A DNA stretch of 64,000 nt, from positions 124,001 to 188,000 of the forward strand of contig JALRMH010000050.1 of the NCBI GenBank assembly GCA_026119935.1. Reading direction: 5' to 3'. Numbering within the stretch: the first letter of the stretch is position 1; every line of letters starts with the position of its first letter. The translations under genes and the position numbers were made by a program. The notes under the pieces are model-generated. The model was not told the DNA's origin. It saw nothing but the letters and a program-made list of their open reading frames with translations, and searched no databases. Origin of the DNA: Endothia cerciana (Eukaryota; Ascomycota; Sordariomycetes; Diaporthales; Cryphonectriaceae). Shown here piece after piece: positions 20,912 to 32,455 of this stretch.

Positions 20912-21920
20912 ATCCCAACGCTCTTCGGGGCGGGGGAGGGGGGCTGTTGGGACTCCGAGAGAGGGGACTCGTTCGTTCGTTGGAGGTCTCGATGATCAGG
21001 TTTCGAGGAACCTTAGTGATTGAATAGTCTCGACGCGTCGAGGGTGGTGTTAAGGGGGTCGGAATCGGTAGCAAACTGATCCCTCAGTGGACTGGCGAGG
21101 CCTCCGCGACTCTCCCTCGTTGAGAGGAAGAGGCTCAGAAGTCCCCTTATGCGGCAGCTGAAAGGGGGGGTGGAACTCAGGGACCTTTTGGTTGTGGGAA
21201 GAATCCAACGGCGCGAAGAAGTCGAGGTGCTTATTGACGTTCAGCAGTGGCGGGAGGGGGGACCACGTTGATGATGTGAGGGTTCTTTCGCTGGCCGAAA
21301 TCTTGATCCGAAATGAAGTCAACGGCCGAGGAAGCCGTCGTAGCGGTGTGCCTTTGATGGAGACCAAAGGCAAGTCCCAGTTCGGGGGTCTATAGTGGAG
21401 TCTGCTGCTCGGAACAGCCTGTTAGCTATGTTCACAGGCAGGATGGGCTGGGCTTGACCAAAGTTGATATCCAGAAGGGTGTCGCGCGAGACTGGTGTGT
21501 TTGTGATAGCAGCCAAGTGGCCGCAGGGGGCGGGGGGGAATCGAAGGCGAGCTGTCGCCGCCGGGTCAAGGCGAGAAGCCACCTGGATAGTCTGTCGTGT
21601 CACAGCCACCGCCAGACACCAAATAGACTTACCTGGTGATGAGTCACCGGCGAGTGCTGTAGATGATCTGCTGGATGTTGCCGGTATACTGTCAGGGTCG
21701 TGGATGCGACCGGTCTGTAGATGAGAGGCGAGGTGGGTGGAGGAAGCTGTTGAGGGTATGAAGGACAAGAAGGGAAGATCGATGATGTCGGGGGTGGATT
21801 TTGATTTTGGCGGGGGAGCGAATTTCCAAGTGGTGGGTCCTCCAGCACACCCAGGACCTGGCAGGCCTCTTCTCCTTTTTCCCTGAATTGCCGGGCCAGT
21901 TCCTGAGTCTAATAAATTTT
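20912..21920 (-). promoter_or_regulatory. ATG-free ODC leader, ~1 kb
   Basis: From the ODC start back to 21920 there is no ATG on the minus (sense) strand, while the plus strand has at least 15. The first upstream sense ATGs are at 21923 and 21936. A good intron candidate lies inside: GTAAGT at 21632 to ATCCAG at 21583 (50 nt). This points to a long, partly spliced 5' UTR. Eukaryotic ODC mRNAs are known for long structured leaders that mediate polyamine control; the exact transcription start cannot be read. Confidence 0.55.
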
Positions 21921-23560
21921 CATACGTGCAACTCATCGGCAGGGCTCGCCTAGGGCGGGGCCTGCACTGACAGGACCGGTCGATGGGCGTGGTCTCCTTT
22001 GCGCGAATTTGAACCTCTACCAACAAGCGCAAGGCTCATCACCCCAGCCCTGGGAATCTCCCTGATCGATTCAGATCGGGAGGATCGAACATCTGGTGCC
22101 GCCTGCATTCGAAAGCTCTACAATTCTCCCTGAGCACTGTGAGCCCGTACACTATTGACGATCTGTGTCGGTTATATAGCCCGAGCAACATGTGCTCATG
22201 ACCACCCCCCCCCCCCTCTTTCTTTTTCCTCCTTTTTTTTTTTAAAAAAAAATTGCTCAAGAAGAGACGCCGCCGACCACCTCTTCAGACCACAAGTCCA
22301 CCAGCCGTTCCCGACCAGCCCGTCTGCTACGCCTATCACGACACCGCCTTCATTAGTGCCCAAGGCATCAGCCTACCAGGACCGTCCAAAGTGAAAATCC
22401 CTCAGCGGGCATGTGAATCTCGAGGCAGATGAGAAGTGACAGTGCAACTGTGGCAACAGAGGATATTTTTTCCCACCGGTCCAGGCCGGGGGGACCTGTG
22501 ATCGGCATGGCGGCCTCGCGTGCCGTATGCATGTCTTATATGCCCAGATCCCGCGGTGGAAGATACCATAGCACAAGTAAACCTAAACGTTCGAGTTTTG
22601 GCCTTTGGTCTTTTGGCAAATGCTACCCTGCCCCCTCACCTGATTTATCCGCCTTGACCGTCCGAAATCCCCGAGGCCTTGATTGAGGTGGCTGTCCTCG
22701 CCACCGCCGCCGACGGGTATAAACATAGTACTTACTGCCCTTACTGCGCTGTCGAACTGAAAAGTCTGGATCCGGCGTGACGTGCATGTCAACCATCCCC
22801 AGCCGCAGGAACACAGTGGCCGTGGCGTAGTGTCCAGCATAGTGGGGCACCTGAATGACAGTACTCCTTAGCCGTAGTCGTTGAGATATGTGGACGCCTT
22901 ATCACTCGTTTCTGGCTCGAAGCATTCTTCCTTAGCTGGAAGAAAGCGTCGTTTTGGGGTCTGGAGTGACCGTTTTGCAGCTATACTTGCAAGAAGGATA
23001 ATCATAATAGCGTGGAGCCGGATCCAGCGGCGACCCCTTCGCCCTGACTGCCAGAGTATCCCTCTCTCTGGAGGAGGTATAGCTTCTCTGCGTTTCGGAA
23101 TCAGTCTCCCTCAGGAGCAAGCACCGGGGCAGCAGCAGGGGGACGCAACCTGGGTCGGGCACAGTTGGTTCCGGGCAGCGCGAGAATGGAGTAGGGGTGT
23201 ATGTACTCAGTTGCATAGTCCGCACATCCAGGAACCTTGAGGAAGACGGGTCTGAAGAATGAGCATCAGCGCCAGACGGACCAGCCGCATCCACCAACGG
23301 GACCGCGGTTCGCCTGTGCAGGATATAACTTGATCTCGCGTCTTGTTGTGGTCTCCAAGCCATGACGGTCCCGTGGGGGGCCGGGCAGGGAGACGTATCG
23401 TATCTGAACGCTGATTTTCCATCCAAGTCCTACGCAGGGTGAGCGCGAGGCAGTGGGGGGTGGTTGTGGGAGATGGGTATCATTTCTATGTCTTGATGTG
23501 TTGTACAGATTGTGAACACGCTGCCACCTCGTCGGGCCGTCGTGCAGCCGCCAACTTGGA
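21921..23560. other. Gene-poor interval upstream of ODC
   Basis: 1.64 kb with no supportable gene. Includes adjacent C11-13, T and A runs at about 22203-22252. Open frames on both strands lack splice support and protein-like composition. Contains the ODC promoter on one side and the Cym1 3' flank on the other. Confidence 0.55.
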
Positions 23561-26500
23561 TCAAGCTTCCGCCTGGCCGCCGTTGACATTCATGTCCTCC
23601 ACCTTCCACTCGGCATCCACCCACGGAGCCTTCTCACCAAGGAACACGACCCTCTCGGTCTCTCTGTCCAGCGCCTCGACGACATACTTCTGTGCGACTT
23701 GCCTCACCTGCTCTTTCGTGACATCAAGCAGCTGCTCGCGTCGTCTCTGCCTCATGTCCTCGTCGATGCCATACACAAACCTTCCCATGCCCTCCTCGTT
23801 CACGCTCACGGGCGCGTCCACACCCTGGAACACACTAATTTTGGCATCCTCCAGGTCACGGTCGCTCCACTGTTTGTCGACAGCCCACTGGCCCGCACGC
23901 CGCATGATATTCAGCGTGTTGGTCGGGTTGGGGTCACGGTACGAGTAGAACCCGAACAAGCCGTCTGTTGACCGATGATAAGCCCCACCGCCGTACGCGC
24001 CGCCCTTCTCGCGGATCTCGTGATGCAGATGCTTGTGCGTAAGCAGCTGCGAGAGGATCTGGAGAGGTGCGCCGTCGGGTGAATTGTACGAGGCGGTCGG
24101 GAGGGAAAGAGCACCGTAGTAGACTTGGTAGGGCAAGGGATAGAAGGTTTTGATGCTGCGTTCGAATTTGCGGGCAGGCTGGGATGGGAGTTTGAGGGGT
24201 TCAGGGGAGAAGGACCCCAAGAAGCGAGAGAAGGCGGCTGTGTTGGCCTGCACGGATTCGCTGCCGCAGGTGATGGCCGCCCGGACCTTGCCACCTGCCA
24301 GTGCTAGCTGCTGGATCTGCTTGAGCTTGGCGATGATGTCTTCGAGCCTGTCGGACACGGGCCGGCTCGCGAGAGACGTCATCAGCCTCACCTGCGACAG
24401 GCCGCCGACTTGCTCATTGAGATAACTGTGGTTGGTCAAACCGGCCTCTGCAGCCCGTCTAGCGTATGAGTGACCAGATGAGGCGATGTCGTTTACGACA
24501 CCGTCTGCAGAGGCCTGTATCAGCTGCCTGATTTGTTGAACAGCCTGGGAACTATCGAAGTTGGTCTCCACCGCCAACTTGCGGAGCAACTCAAACATAT
24601 GAGGCACATTTCGGTCAAGAGCCATGCCCGTGAAGCTGAAGCCTTCCGATGCCTGTGTAAAGTCGGTGATGGAGGAAGCCGAATGATAGCTGACAGAAAC
24701 GCCACCCGTCTTCAGCTTGATCAAGTCCTCGAGCTCCTCCATAGTCATGTGCTTGGTACCTAGACGCATGATCGATCCGGTGAAGAGTGGCACCAACGAT
24801 CGCAGCTCCTCGGGAAGGTTATCCAAGACATTAAGAAGGCGGAAATAGGTGAGGCCATTCGTCGGTGCCTCATACCACTGTGTATTCACACCACTGATCA
24901 CCTCATCCCTCAAGACGGGTGGTGTCTTCTGCCTTGGGATGTCCGTCACGTGGACACCAGGCAGGCAGCTGAGGTCCTCTGTGTTGGTCCTGCCTTGCTC
25001 TGTGACCAACTCGAGCTCTCTCTCCTCTAGGGCCTTCTGGGCAGCTTCTTCGCCACCAGCCTGCTTTCTGACGGCCTCGATTTTGGTAGCGAGGCGCTCA
25101 GCCTCTTCTTGTACCAACTCCTGCGCGAACGTGGGCGACGGTGACATGGTGAAGGTCAGGGTATTGTCGTTCAGGAGGTATTTGTCCATGAGACCCTCGA
25201 GGTAGCCACCCTTGGCCATCTCTGCCTCGAACGCAGCGAGGGTCTCATTCCAGGCAAGAGAGTCAAAGGGGTCGATGCCGGTAAACCACTTCGGCTTGAG
25301 CCTGTGCAGCATCGACATGCCAAAATTGGCGGTCTTATGCTTGAGGCCAAGCGCGAGCTGGTGCAGGTAGCCGTCGATTTTAGACCTCTCGAAGCCCTTC
25401 TGCTGCACCTCGCGCAGGATCCTCTGCAGCTCAGTCTTGACCTTTGGTACTTTGTTCTCCTGTACGCCAGTCAAGCCCACCGAGAAGATGCCGCGAGCAT
25501 TGCCGCTGTCGTAGCCGGTGTTTGGGCTCCAGTCAATACCCAGTCCGGAGTCGATGAGACCGTTGTAAAGTGGCGAGCCATATCCATCCATGAGCAAGGC
25601 GGAGATCAACGACAGGGAAAAGGATTCAACGATGTTTGTTGTGTCGCCAAGAACCCATGAGATCGAGGTCTTGTACTGCCTGTTCGCATCGACCAGCGGG
25701 TCGACGGGACCTTGCAGAGTCACCTCCTTGGGCCCCCCGCTGAGGTCAACGGGTCGGTGGATCTTCATATCCCCATCTATCCTCTCAAATGCCTTGAGCT
25801 GGGCATCGATCTCCCGCAGATGGTCGGCCAGGGGCAAATCCCCATACGTGAACAGCTTAGCATTGCTCGGGTGATAGTGCTCGTCGTGGAACTGCTTCAG
25901 CTGCTGGTACGTCAAGTCGGTGATCTTCTGGGGGTCACCACCAGAGTTGTTGATGTCCGGGAAGATATGGTCCTGGAACCTGATGTAGTACAGGTAGCCA
26001 GCATCAGACATCTGGCCCTTCATCTCGTTGTACACGACGCCCTTGAACACGAGCCTGCGGTCCTCGGGCTTGGCGTCCTGGCCGCTGGCGATGGCCTGTG
26101 GGTTTTCGGGACCTATCCTCCAGCCTTCCTGCGTGAAGTCGGTCTCCTTCAGGAGCGGGTGCAGTGTCGCGTCGAGGTAGACGGACATCAGGTTCTTGAA
26201 GTCCTGGGCGTTGGTGGTGGCGAAGGGGTAGAAGGTGTGGTCCGATGCGGTGAAGGCGTTCATGAAATTTGAGAGCGTGCGTGGGAGCATCTTGAAGAAC
26301 GGATCTCGGATGGGGTACCTGGGGTCTGTCAGCCTGAGGCTCTCTCTCTCACACACGCACACGCACACGCGCACACATGATGAGAGGAATCAGCTCACTT
26401 CTCACTGCCACACAGCGTGGTATGCTCGAGGATGTGTGGCACACCGGTATCGTCCGGAGGGTTGGTCTTGAAGCCGATGGAGAAGACATTGTTGCTGTCG

Positions 26501-26697
26501 TCCCGGGCGATGTGGAGATGTTCGGCGCCGGTCTTGTCATGCTGCAGGTGCAGCGCCGTCAGCTCGAGCTCCGGTACGTGCTTGGCCCGGAGCAACGTGA
26601 AGCCATGGAGCTTCTCGCCTGCCTTGGGAAACCGTGACAGCTCCGTGACGGCCTTCCTGGCACCGTTGACAGCGCTGCGCAGCATTGCTGAGGACAT
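23561..26697 (-). CDS. CYM1: Mitochondrial presequence protease (M16C metallopeptidase)
   Basis: Two exons, 26399..26697 and 23561..26318; 1018 aa. The 80-nt intron (GTGAGC...CCCAG) contains a TG/AG microsatellite. The inverted zinc motif HILEH is at residues 88-92 with the downstream GSEKYPIRDPFFKML, NFMNAFTASDHTFYPFATTN and GVVYNEMKGQMSD blocks, and the C-terminal half carries the paired barrel domains (DAPVSVNEEGMGRFVYGIDE). The enzyme degrades cleaved targeting peptides and other unstructured peptides in the mitochondrial matrix. A Ser/Arg-rich N-terminus is the likely presequence. Length matches the family (~1000 aa). Divergent from taxilin. Confidence 0.95.
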
Positions 26698-27783
26698 GAC
26701 CGTGTCGGATGAAGCTCGCTCCAGCCCCGTCGGCCCCCCTGCGCGGCCTGAAGGGAGAAGGGATGGGGGCCCGGCCAGGCCAGTCTCACGAGGCAGAAGG
26801 CCAGAGCTTCCAACTGCTGCAGACAGACGAGAGAGGCAGGCGGGCAGGCAGGCAGGCAGGCGCCGGCGGTGGAGAGGCCGGGGCGTAGTGGTGTGCTGCG
26901 GACGTTGGTGGTGAGGCTAAGCTGCGCGATGTCTGAAATTTTGTTCCAGGAGCCGCCGGTGACGTCTTTAGCCCCGGCGAGATGCGGCCGAGCCATGGGC
27001 CTGACCCCAAGAGCTGTTAGGGGCTCGGCGGTGCTGTGGCATGGTGCCTTAACTGCCACTAGCTCCCAATTCCGCGGAAGCGAGGTGGGGTCTGGTGATG
27101 GGCGCAATGTTCCCAGGCGACCCCCATCACTGTGGGTGGCACTGCAGGTAAATCGCTCGTGAGCATCATAGATAGCTCGGGGAGGAGGAACAGGATGGCG
27201 CTGTGATATGAGGTTTTCGATTGGGGAGCGTGTCACTACGTCGGGCGTTCCGAGATCTCGCATACATACTGCCTCGTTCGAGGCGCCCATCGATGATGTC
27301 GTCCGGAAAGCAATGGCGCTCTCAAGCCATGGCCTCAAACGTCGAGGCCGCGGCGTTACCCCCGTGATCGACCCCCTGCACGCGAGTCTTGGACGGTTTG
27401 ACTCGCCCTGTGGAACGACGCCCTGTGCTGCGCTGCTCTGCCCTCAGCGGAGCAGCCCCTACTAAACCTCAACTGACCCAGCCATTAGTCACCCCGCTAG
27501 AACCTCACTCATTTTACCTCCCGCAAAAAGTCTTTCAAAACGGACGCCAGGCCGACCAGCCAACCTTTAAACCTAACCCACCGAGAGGAACCACAGCAAC
27601 ACCAGACAACAACGTTCCATCCCAACCACCTCCACGGGCCCGCCCCGCCGTGCCCATGACCTCCTAATCAGCGATTAGGACAGGTTCATCCAGAGCTAAC
27701 TCGATCCCGCAATCCGGAGTCCGTCCTCCTCGCTACGACACCACGCCTGAGCCTACCTACCTAGCCTTGCCCAGACGAGAAAG
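26698..27783. other. Divergent promoter region, CYM1 / taxilin
   Basis: 1.09 kb between two divergent starts. Contains a short CAGG repeat near 26838-26862. No gene seen. Confidence 0.6.
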
Positions 27784-29687
27784 ATGTCCACCTCTGCCGC
27801 GGCCCACGCGACCAGGACGACACACGGTTCGACTATCAACAACACTAGCAATCACGCTCCGCCCGCACCCGTTCCTGTCACCAACGGCCACCATGTGCCG
27901 CCCACCCTCGGAGGCCAGGAGCCTCGGCCGCCGCCGGCGCCCCCCGCCGTGGCGCCCAACACCGGCAGTACCAAGAAGGCGGCAGGAAAGGCAAAGAAGC
28001 CCCTCGACTCGAACGAGACGTCCAAGCTGCTCGCACAGCGCATATCGCAGCTCGAGCATGACGCCGCCGGCGAGAAGGACCAGGAGGCTGAGATCGGTGC
28101 GTGCTGCTTGCTGTCCCTCCAATTTCCCCAGGTCACGAGGGTGTGAGGGGGCGCTTCCTGGAGCAGGTTAGGGGACGATGGGCCTTGTACGATGGCAGCC
28201 ACGCAATGTCCTCGTCGTTATGCTGTCAGGAAGGGGGCCGCCGCCTGTGATCTGGACCAATCTGTCTCGTGACGGAGGGGGAAGAGGGGTGGATGATGGG
28301 GGTGGCCTGAGGCGGGGTCACGGTCCCGCCGGTGCCTAGTGCGCATGCTGACGAGCTGTTCCGATACAGAGCGGGAAGTGAAGAAGGCGAATCGCGAACT
28401 CCATTCCCAGACGGCCAAGATGAGCGAGATACAAAAGATCGACCACCTCACCAAGCGATGTTCCGACCTGCTCGCCGAGATGAAACGGCACGAGAGGGAC
28501 AACATCAAGAACAAGAAGAGGGCCGATCAGCTGCAGAAGGAGAAGGACTCCGTCCGCTCCGAGCTGACGAAGCAGAACGGCCTGAAGGAGAAGCTGGAGA
28601 AGCTGTGCCGGGAGCTGCAGAAGGAGAACAACAAGCTTAAGGTCTCTATACACCACAACTACCACGGGGTCGCGGCGCCGCCGTTGTGACTAGGCTGACT
28701 CGGGCGGTTTTGTAGAATGAGAATAAGACCCTGACGGACACACAACGGCGCAACGAGACGTCCTGGGACCTCAAGTATGCGCAGCTGCTGCAGACCCTGG
28801 AGGACTATCAGGAGGAGAAGGAGAACCCGAGAAAACAGGTCGTGGATATGGACCTGGAGGAGCTGTACGTGCGCCATGCCCCGGCTGCCTGGGATCCCGG
28901 TCTGACAACTAGCAGGTTCAGGTCACGGTTCAGATCGCTCATCGAGCAGTACGAGCTTCGCGAGCTGCACTTCCACTCCCTCATGCGGACCAAGGAGCTG
29001 GAGCTGCAGTACAACCTCTCAAAGTACGACAAGGAGAAGAAGAACGCCGAGGCGGAGGCGGCGCGGGCCCGGCAGCTCAACGGGCAGGTGCAGACGTTCT
29101 CCAAGACCGAGACCGAACTCCGTAAGCAGCTGAATGTCTACGTTGATAAGTTTAAGCAGGTGGAGGACACCCTGAACAACAGCAACGACCTGTTCCTGAC
29201 GTTCCGGAAGGAGATGGAGGACATGTCCAAGAAGACGAAGCGGCTGGAGAAGGAAAACGAGAACCTGAAGCGGAAGCATGAGAAGATGAACTCCAATATC
29301 TTCAAGATGGCCGACGAGCGCAACAAGCACCTCAAGGAAATCGAGGATTCGCGCAAGAACGGCGAGAAGCTGAAGAGCATCATCACGCAGATGCAGCAGC
29401 AGGGCAGGGGCATACCGCAGGGGATGCAGGGGACGGTGGACAGCTGTTATAACGACGGCGAGGGCGAGGTGGGCGGGGAGGAGAGCGAGTATGAAGAGGA
29501 CGAAGAGGAGTACGGGGAAGGTGATGAGGGCAGCGAGGGCGAGGAGGAGTATGAGGATGATGACGAGGAAACGGAGGATGAAGGACCTCACCAGGGCCAA
29601 CACCCGGCCGAGCACCAACAGCAACCGTACGGTCCGGAGCGGCCTCCTCCTCCTCCTCAAGCAGCGGCGATCAACGGCAACCACTGA
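27784..29687 (+). CDS. Taxilin family coiled-coil protein
   Basis: Four exons (27784..28096, 28370..28641, 28716..28864, 28916..29687), 501 aa; introns of 273, 74 and 51 nt, all GT-AG and phase-consistent. A Pro/Ala-rich head (residues 1-75) precedes a continuous coiled coil from ~85 to ~400 with taxilin signatures: KIDHLTKRCSDLLAEMKRHE, KLEKLCRELQKENNKLK, SLIEQYELRELHFHSLMRTK, KQLNVYVDKFKQVEDTLNNS and NDLFLTFRKEMEDMSKKTKR. The last ~85 residues are acidic then Pro/Gln-rich. Animal taxilins bind syntaxins and the nascent polypeptide-associated complex; the fungal role is not established. Confidence 0.92.
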
Positions 29688-30170
29688 GTGGACGAGCTGG
29701 TCCCGCTGTGAATTGCTCACAGACCCCCTTGCGTTCTGCTTGCTTGCACGGGCCCTTTGGCTGTCAATGCTTCCTCCACCATACGTACGTCCGGAGAGCT
29801 GGGCATTGGCTCGAGGATTCAGCTGGAAAGGCGACAGTACCGGATTCACCATGTGTAGTCTGCGGCATTTGTGGGAATTGCCATGGCATGCGGGAGGCAG
29901 CATTGCTAGTATCTATAATGGTCCGGCTGACAGTTGATATGCTGGAAGGCCTTGTGAGTTGCATAGTCACGATGAGGTAGTTTTTTGTTCTACCTTTCGA
30001 GCGCTGTAGGATACATGCTCAATGACATAGCAGCATCTCATGAGCGAGCAGCGGTTCTGAGCAGGGCTTGGCGAGTGGCAGTATATACAGCTTATCGTGA
30101 GCGAGTTTGAGACCAAAGGAAGGACATCTGCTAAACCTGGCTGGTGATTAAGGTTTTGCACAAGGGTTAT

Positions 30171-30219
<49 letters not shown>

Positions 30220-30228
30220 AAGGGGAAA

Positions 30229-30270
<42 letters not shown>

Positions 30271-31054
30271 TATAAGTCGTAAGAAAATCAAGAAGGTGAG
30301 AGGCGGGGGCGGTTCCACTGGGCATAGATGTTCACAAGCAGCTCAGCTGAAGCTGAGGCCTGGAAATGAGGCGAGTCGGTCCCGAAAGCAGGGTGCTCCC
30401 CCCACCTGGGCTTGGGGGGGGCCCAAGCTGCCCTGCCTGTCCCTGGAAACAGTCTGGTTCGTGCCAACATTCACTGCATCGCTTACACTGATCATCCCGA
30501 GGCTCAACCACGAATGTCTAGCTGGGTGCACAGGTGGCATCCTCCGTCAGACTGCCATCCAAAGTCATACCTACGATCCTTAATCATTGGTTCTATTCCC
30601 TTCCAAATCTCTGTTCAATGGCACATACTCCCAGGCCCGTCGGGAGCCCTCGACACCATCAACTCTGAGCGGTGCTCGCTGTTTGAATGGTCCTCTTTTC
30701 GTGCTGAGCAAGTGCCGGATTCTGTACGTCATCGCCACTGTCTTCGACGACACTGACGGACTCGGGCGCGGATCGTCTGTGCTAAGTCGACTGGAGCTCT
30801 CCGACCCATCCTCCTCCAGGTCCTTCTCTACAGCACTTGACCAGACGACATACAACCCCAACCGACAATTCCCTCCCCACCCTCCGCTTCGACGTCGTGG
30901 CTGCAGCAGACGAGACATCTCCATCCAACCTCCCCCCCCCTCTCCGACACCATACCACGCCACGACTGAACTGGGGCTGCAGCCCCTCTACACCCTGCGC
31001 TGCACTGCGCTTCCTCTACCCTCGACGTCCTCCCTTCCGCCCTCTGTCGATACA
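29688..31054. other. Interval with compound microsatellite
   Basis: 1.37 kb: taxilin 3' flank, the dinucleotide array at 30172..30270, and the promoter and leader of the next gene. The leader side has an open frame extending in from 30587, but with no ATG of its own. Confidence 0.6.
30172..30270. repeat. Compound dinucleotide microsatellite (CT)n(GT)n-(AC)n(AT)n
   Basis: About 16 CT units run into about 7 GT units; ten nt later come about 11 AC units and about 10 AT units. The GT and AC arms are complementary, so the DNA can fold into a hairpin with a small purine-rich loop, and the AT arm is self-complementary. Confidence 0.95.
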
Positions 31055-32455
31055 ATGTCCAACTTCCTCGAGGACCCCCGCCTCCGCCAGCGCTGGAATC
31101 AGATCTCCCACACCACCGAGGCCGTCACCGAGAACGCCGCCGCCGGCATCTGGACCTTCCAGCACAACTACATCAACCCGTGCCTGGCCTCCCTCGGCGA
31201 CGCCGTCGAGCCCTGCATAGCCCCCTGCTTCGGCGACCGCGATGAGCGCGCGCGCTGGGCCCGCGCGAGGGAGCACCACCAGTACGCGACGCGCGCCGAG
31301 TACACGTTCGACTTCTACGACGACTGGGACGACGATGACGAGCTGCTTGCGAACTCCGGGCGCGGGTCCGGAGGGGGCATCCTGGGCGGCTGGGGAGGGT
31401 CGCACGGCGGCGGCGCGACCTCGAGGGGGGAGGACTGGGACCGGCTGATCGGCGGGTCCGGCGCCGCGTCGAGGAAAGGCAGTGCTGGCGAGGTCGCGGA
31501 CCAGCCGAGGCGCAAGAGGGGTATGAGCTACGGCACGCGCGGCGGGAGGCGGAAGGGCGACGAGGAGGACCCCACCATAATACCCAGCACCACCCCCCTG
31601 GGCTTCCTGGGCCGCCTGCCGTGGAAGATCGGGGGGACGCTGCGGTACAAACCCAGCGCGGCATTCTTGCAGGACCACCCCGGCGCGCCGAGCCATCCGG
31701 ACGAGAACCAGCCGCTGCTGGAGTCGGACGGGGACGAGGACATCCGCCCGCAGTCCATCACACATATGCGGAAACGGAGCGGCACTGGCGGCTCGGGGGA
31801 TACCTCGGACTCGTTCAGGTCGAGGGGCGACCTGTTCCCCAGCGACGGCGAGGAGTACGAAGATGCGATGGAGATCGACGACGAATTTGCCGTGGCCCTC
31901 GAGAGGGTCGATGATCGGGCGAGCAACAAGGGCAAACGACCGGCCGGCGGCCGGCGGATATCGAGAACAGTGTCCGGGACGACGTTATCGTCGCGCACGT
32001 CCAAGTCACCGCTACGGGCCAGGAGGAGCTCTGGCGAGCCGAGCCCGAACCCGGAAGGCTCGGTGCCCCCCACCAGCGCCCCCTCCACAGAGGACATGCA
32101 GCGCGAGGAGGAGGAAGCCGAGCGGCAGGAGGACCAGGAGGTCGCCCGTAAGAGGGAGGCGGCTACCCAGCTGGCCCGAGAGCGCGGGCTATCAGCGAGC
32201 GAGAACTACAGCTCGGGGGAGTCCGAGTCGAGGGCCAAGAGCGCCATGTTCAGCGTCGAGGAGATATCGGAACCGGGCAGCCCCGGGAAGGCACCTGCAG
32301 ATGCGTCCCGAGAGGCGCAGCAGGATGAAGTCCGGGGGAGTGCACAAGAGGAAGGGCAGAAGACGGAGCCCCGGGGCCCGATCCGGGCAAGGGACGAGCG
32401 GCCTAAGTCACCTGCGGAAGGGTTCATACCTGCAAGGCTACCGAATTTCCGGTAG
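31055..32455 (+). CDS. Fungal protein of unknown function, acidic C-terminal half
   Basis: Single exon, 466 aa from the ATG at 31055 (context TACAATGTC). The frame is open upstream to 30587 without an ATG; 31055 is chosen because the sequence becomes protein-like there. Residues 1-95 (FLEDPRLRQRWNQISHTTEA, FQHNYINPCLASLG, YTFDFYDDWDDDDELL) and ~165-215 (GMSYGTRGGRRK, PTIIPSTTPLGFLGRLPWKI, GTLRYKPSAAFLQDHPG) look like conserved blocks of a fungal family I recognise only by appearance, not function. The rest is disordered, rich in Glu, Ser and Arg. No signal peptide or membrane segment. Confidence 0.8.
   Translation: MSNFLEDPRLRQRWNQISHTTEAVTENAAAGIWTFQHNYINPCLASLGDAVEPCIAPCFGDRDERARWARAREHHQYATRAEYTFDFYDDWDDDDELLANSGRGSGGGILGGWGGSHGGGATSRGEDWDRLIGGSGAASRKGSAGEVADQPRRKRGMSYGTRGGRRKGDEEDPTIIPSTTPLGFLGRLPWKIGGTLRYKPSAAFLQDHPGAPSHPDENQPLLESDGDEDIRPQSITHMRKRSGTGGSGDTSDSFRSRGDLFPSDGEEYEDAMEIDDEFAVALERVDDRASNKGKRPAGGRRISRTVSGTTLSSRTSKSPLRARRSSGEPSPNPEGSVPPTSAPSTEDMQREEEEAERQEDQEVARKREAATQLARERGLSASENYSSGESESRAKSAMFSVEEISEPGSPGKAPADASREAQQDEVRGSAQEEGQKTEPRGPIRARDERPKSPAEGFIPARLPNFR

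Noticed and set aside
19577..20995. 472-codon plus-strand frame opposite ODC
   Set aside because: Antisense shadow of the highly GC-biased ODC gene; composition (His/Val/Gly/Asp-rich) is typical of a reversed third-position-GC frame.
21319..22032. 237-codon minus-strand frame upstream of ODC
   Set aside because: No ATG within the leader portion and no protein-like features; part of the ODC 5' region.
26341..26376. Short-period CA/CT repeat suggesting a CRISPR or satellite array
   Set aside because: It is a simple dinucleotide tract inside the CYM1 intron; no spacer-repeat structure exists anywhere in the window.
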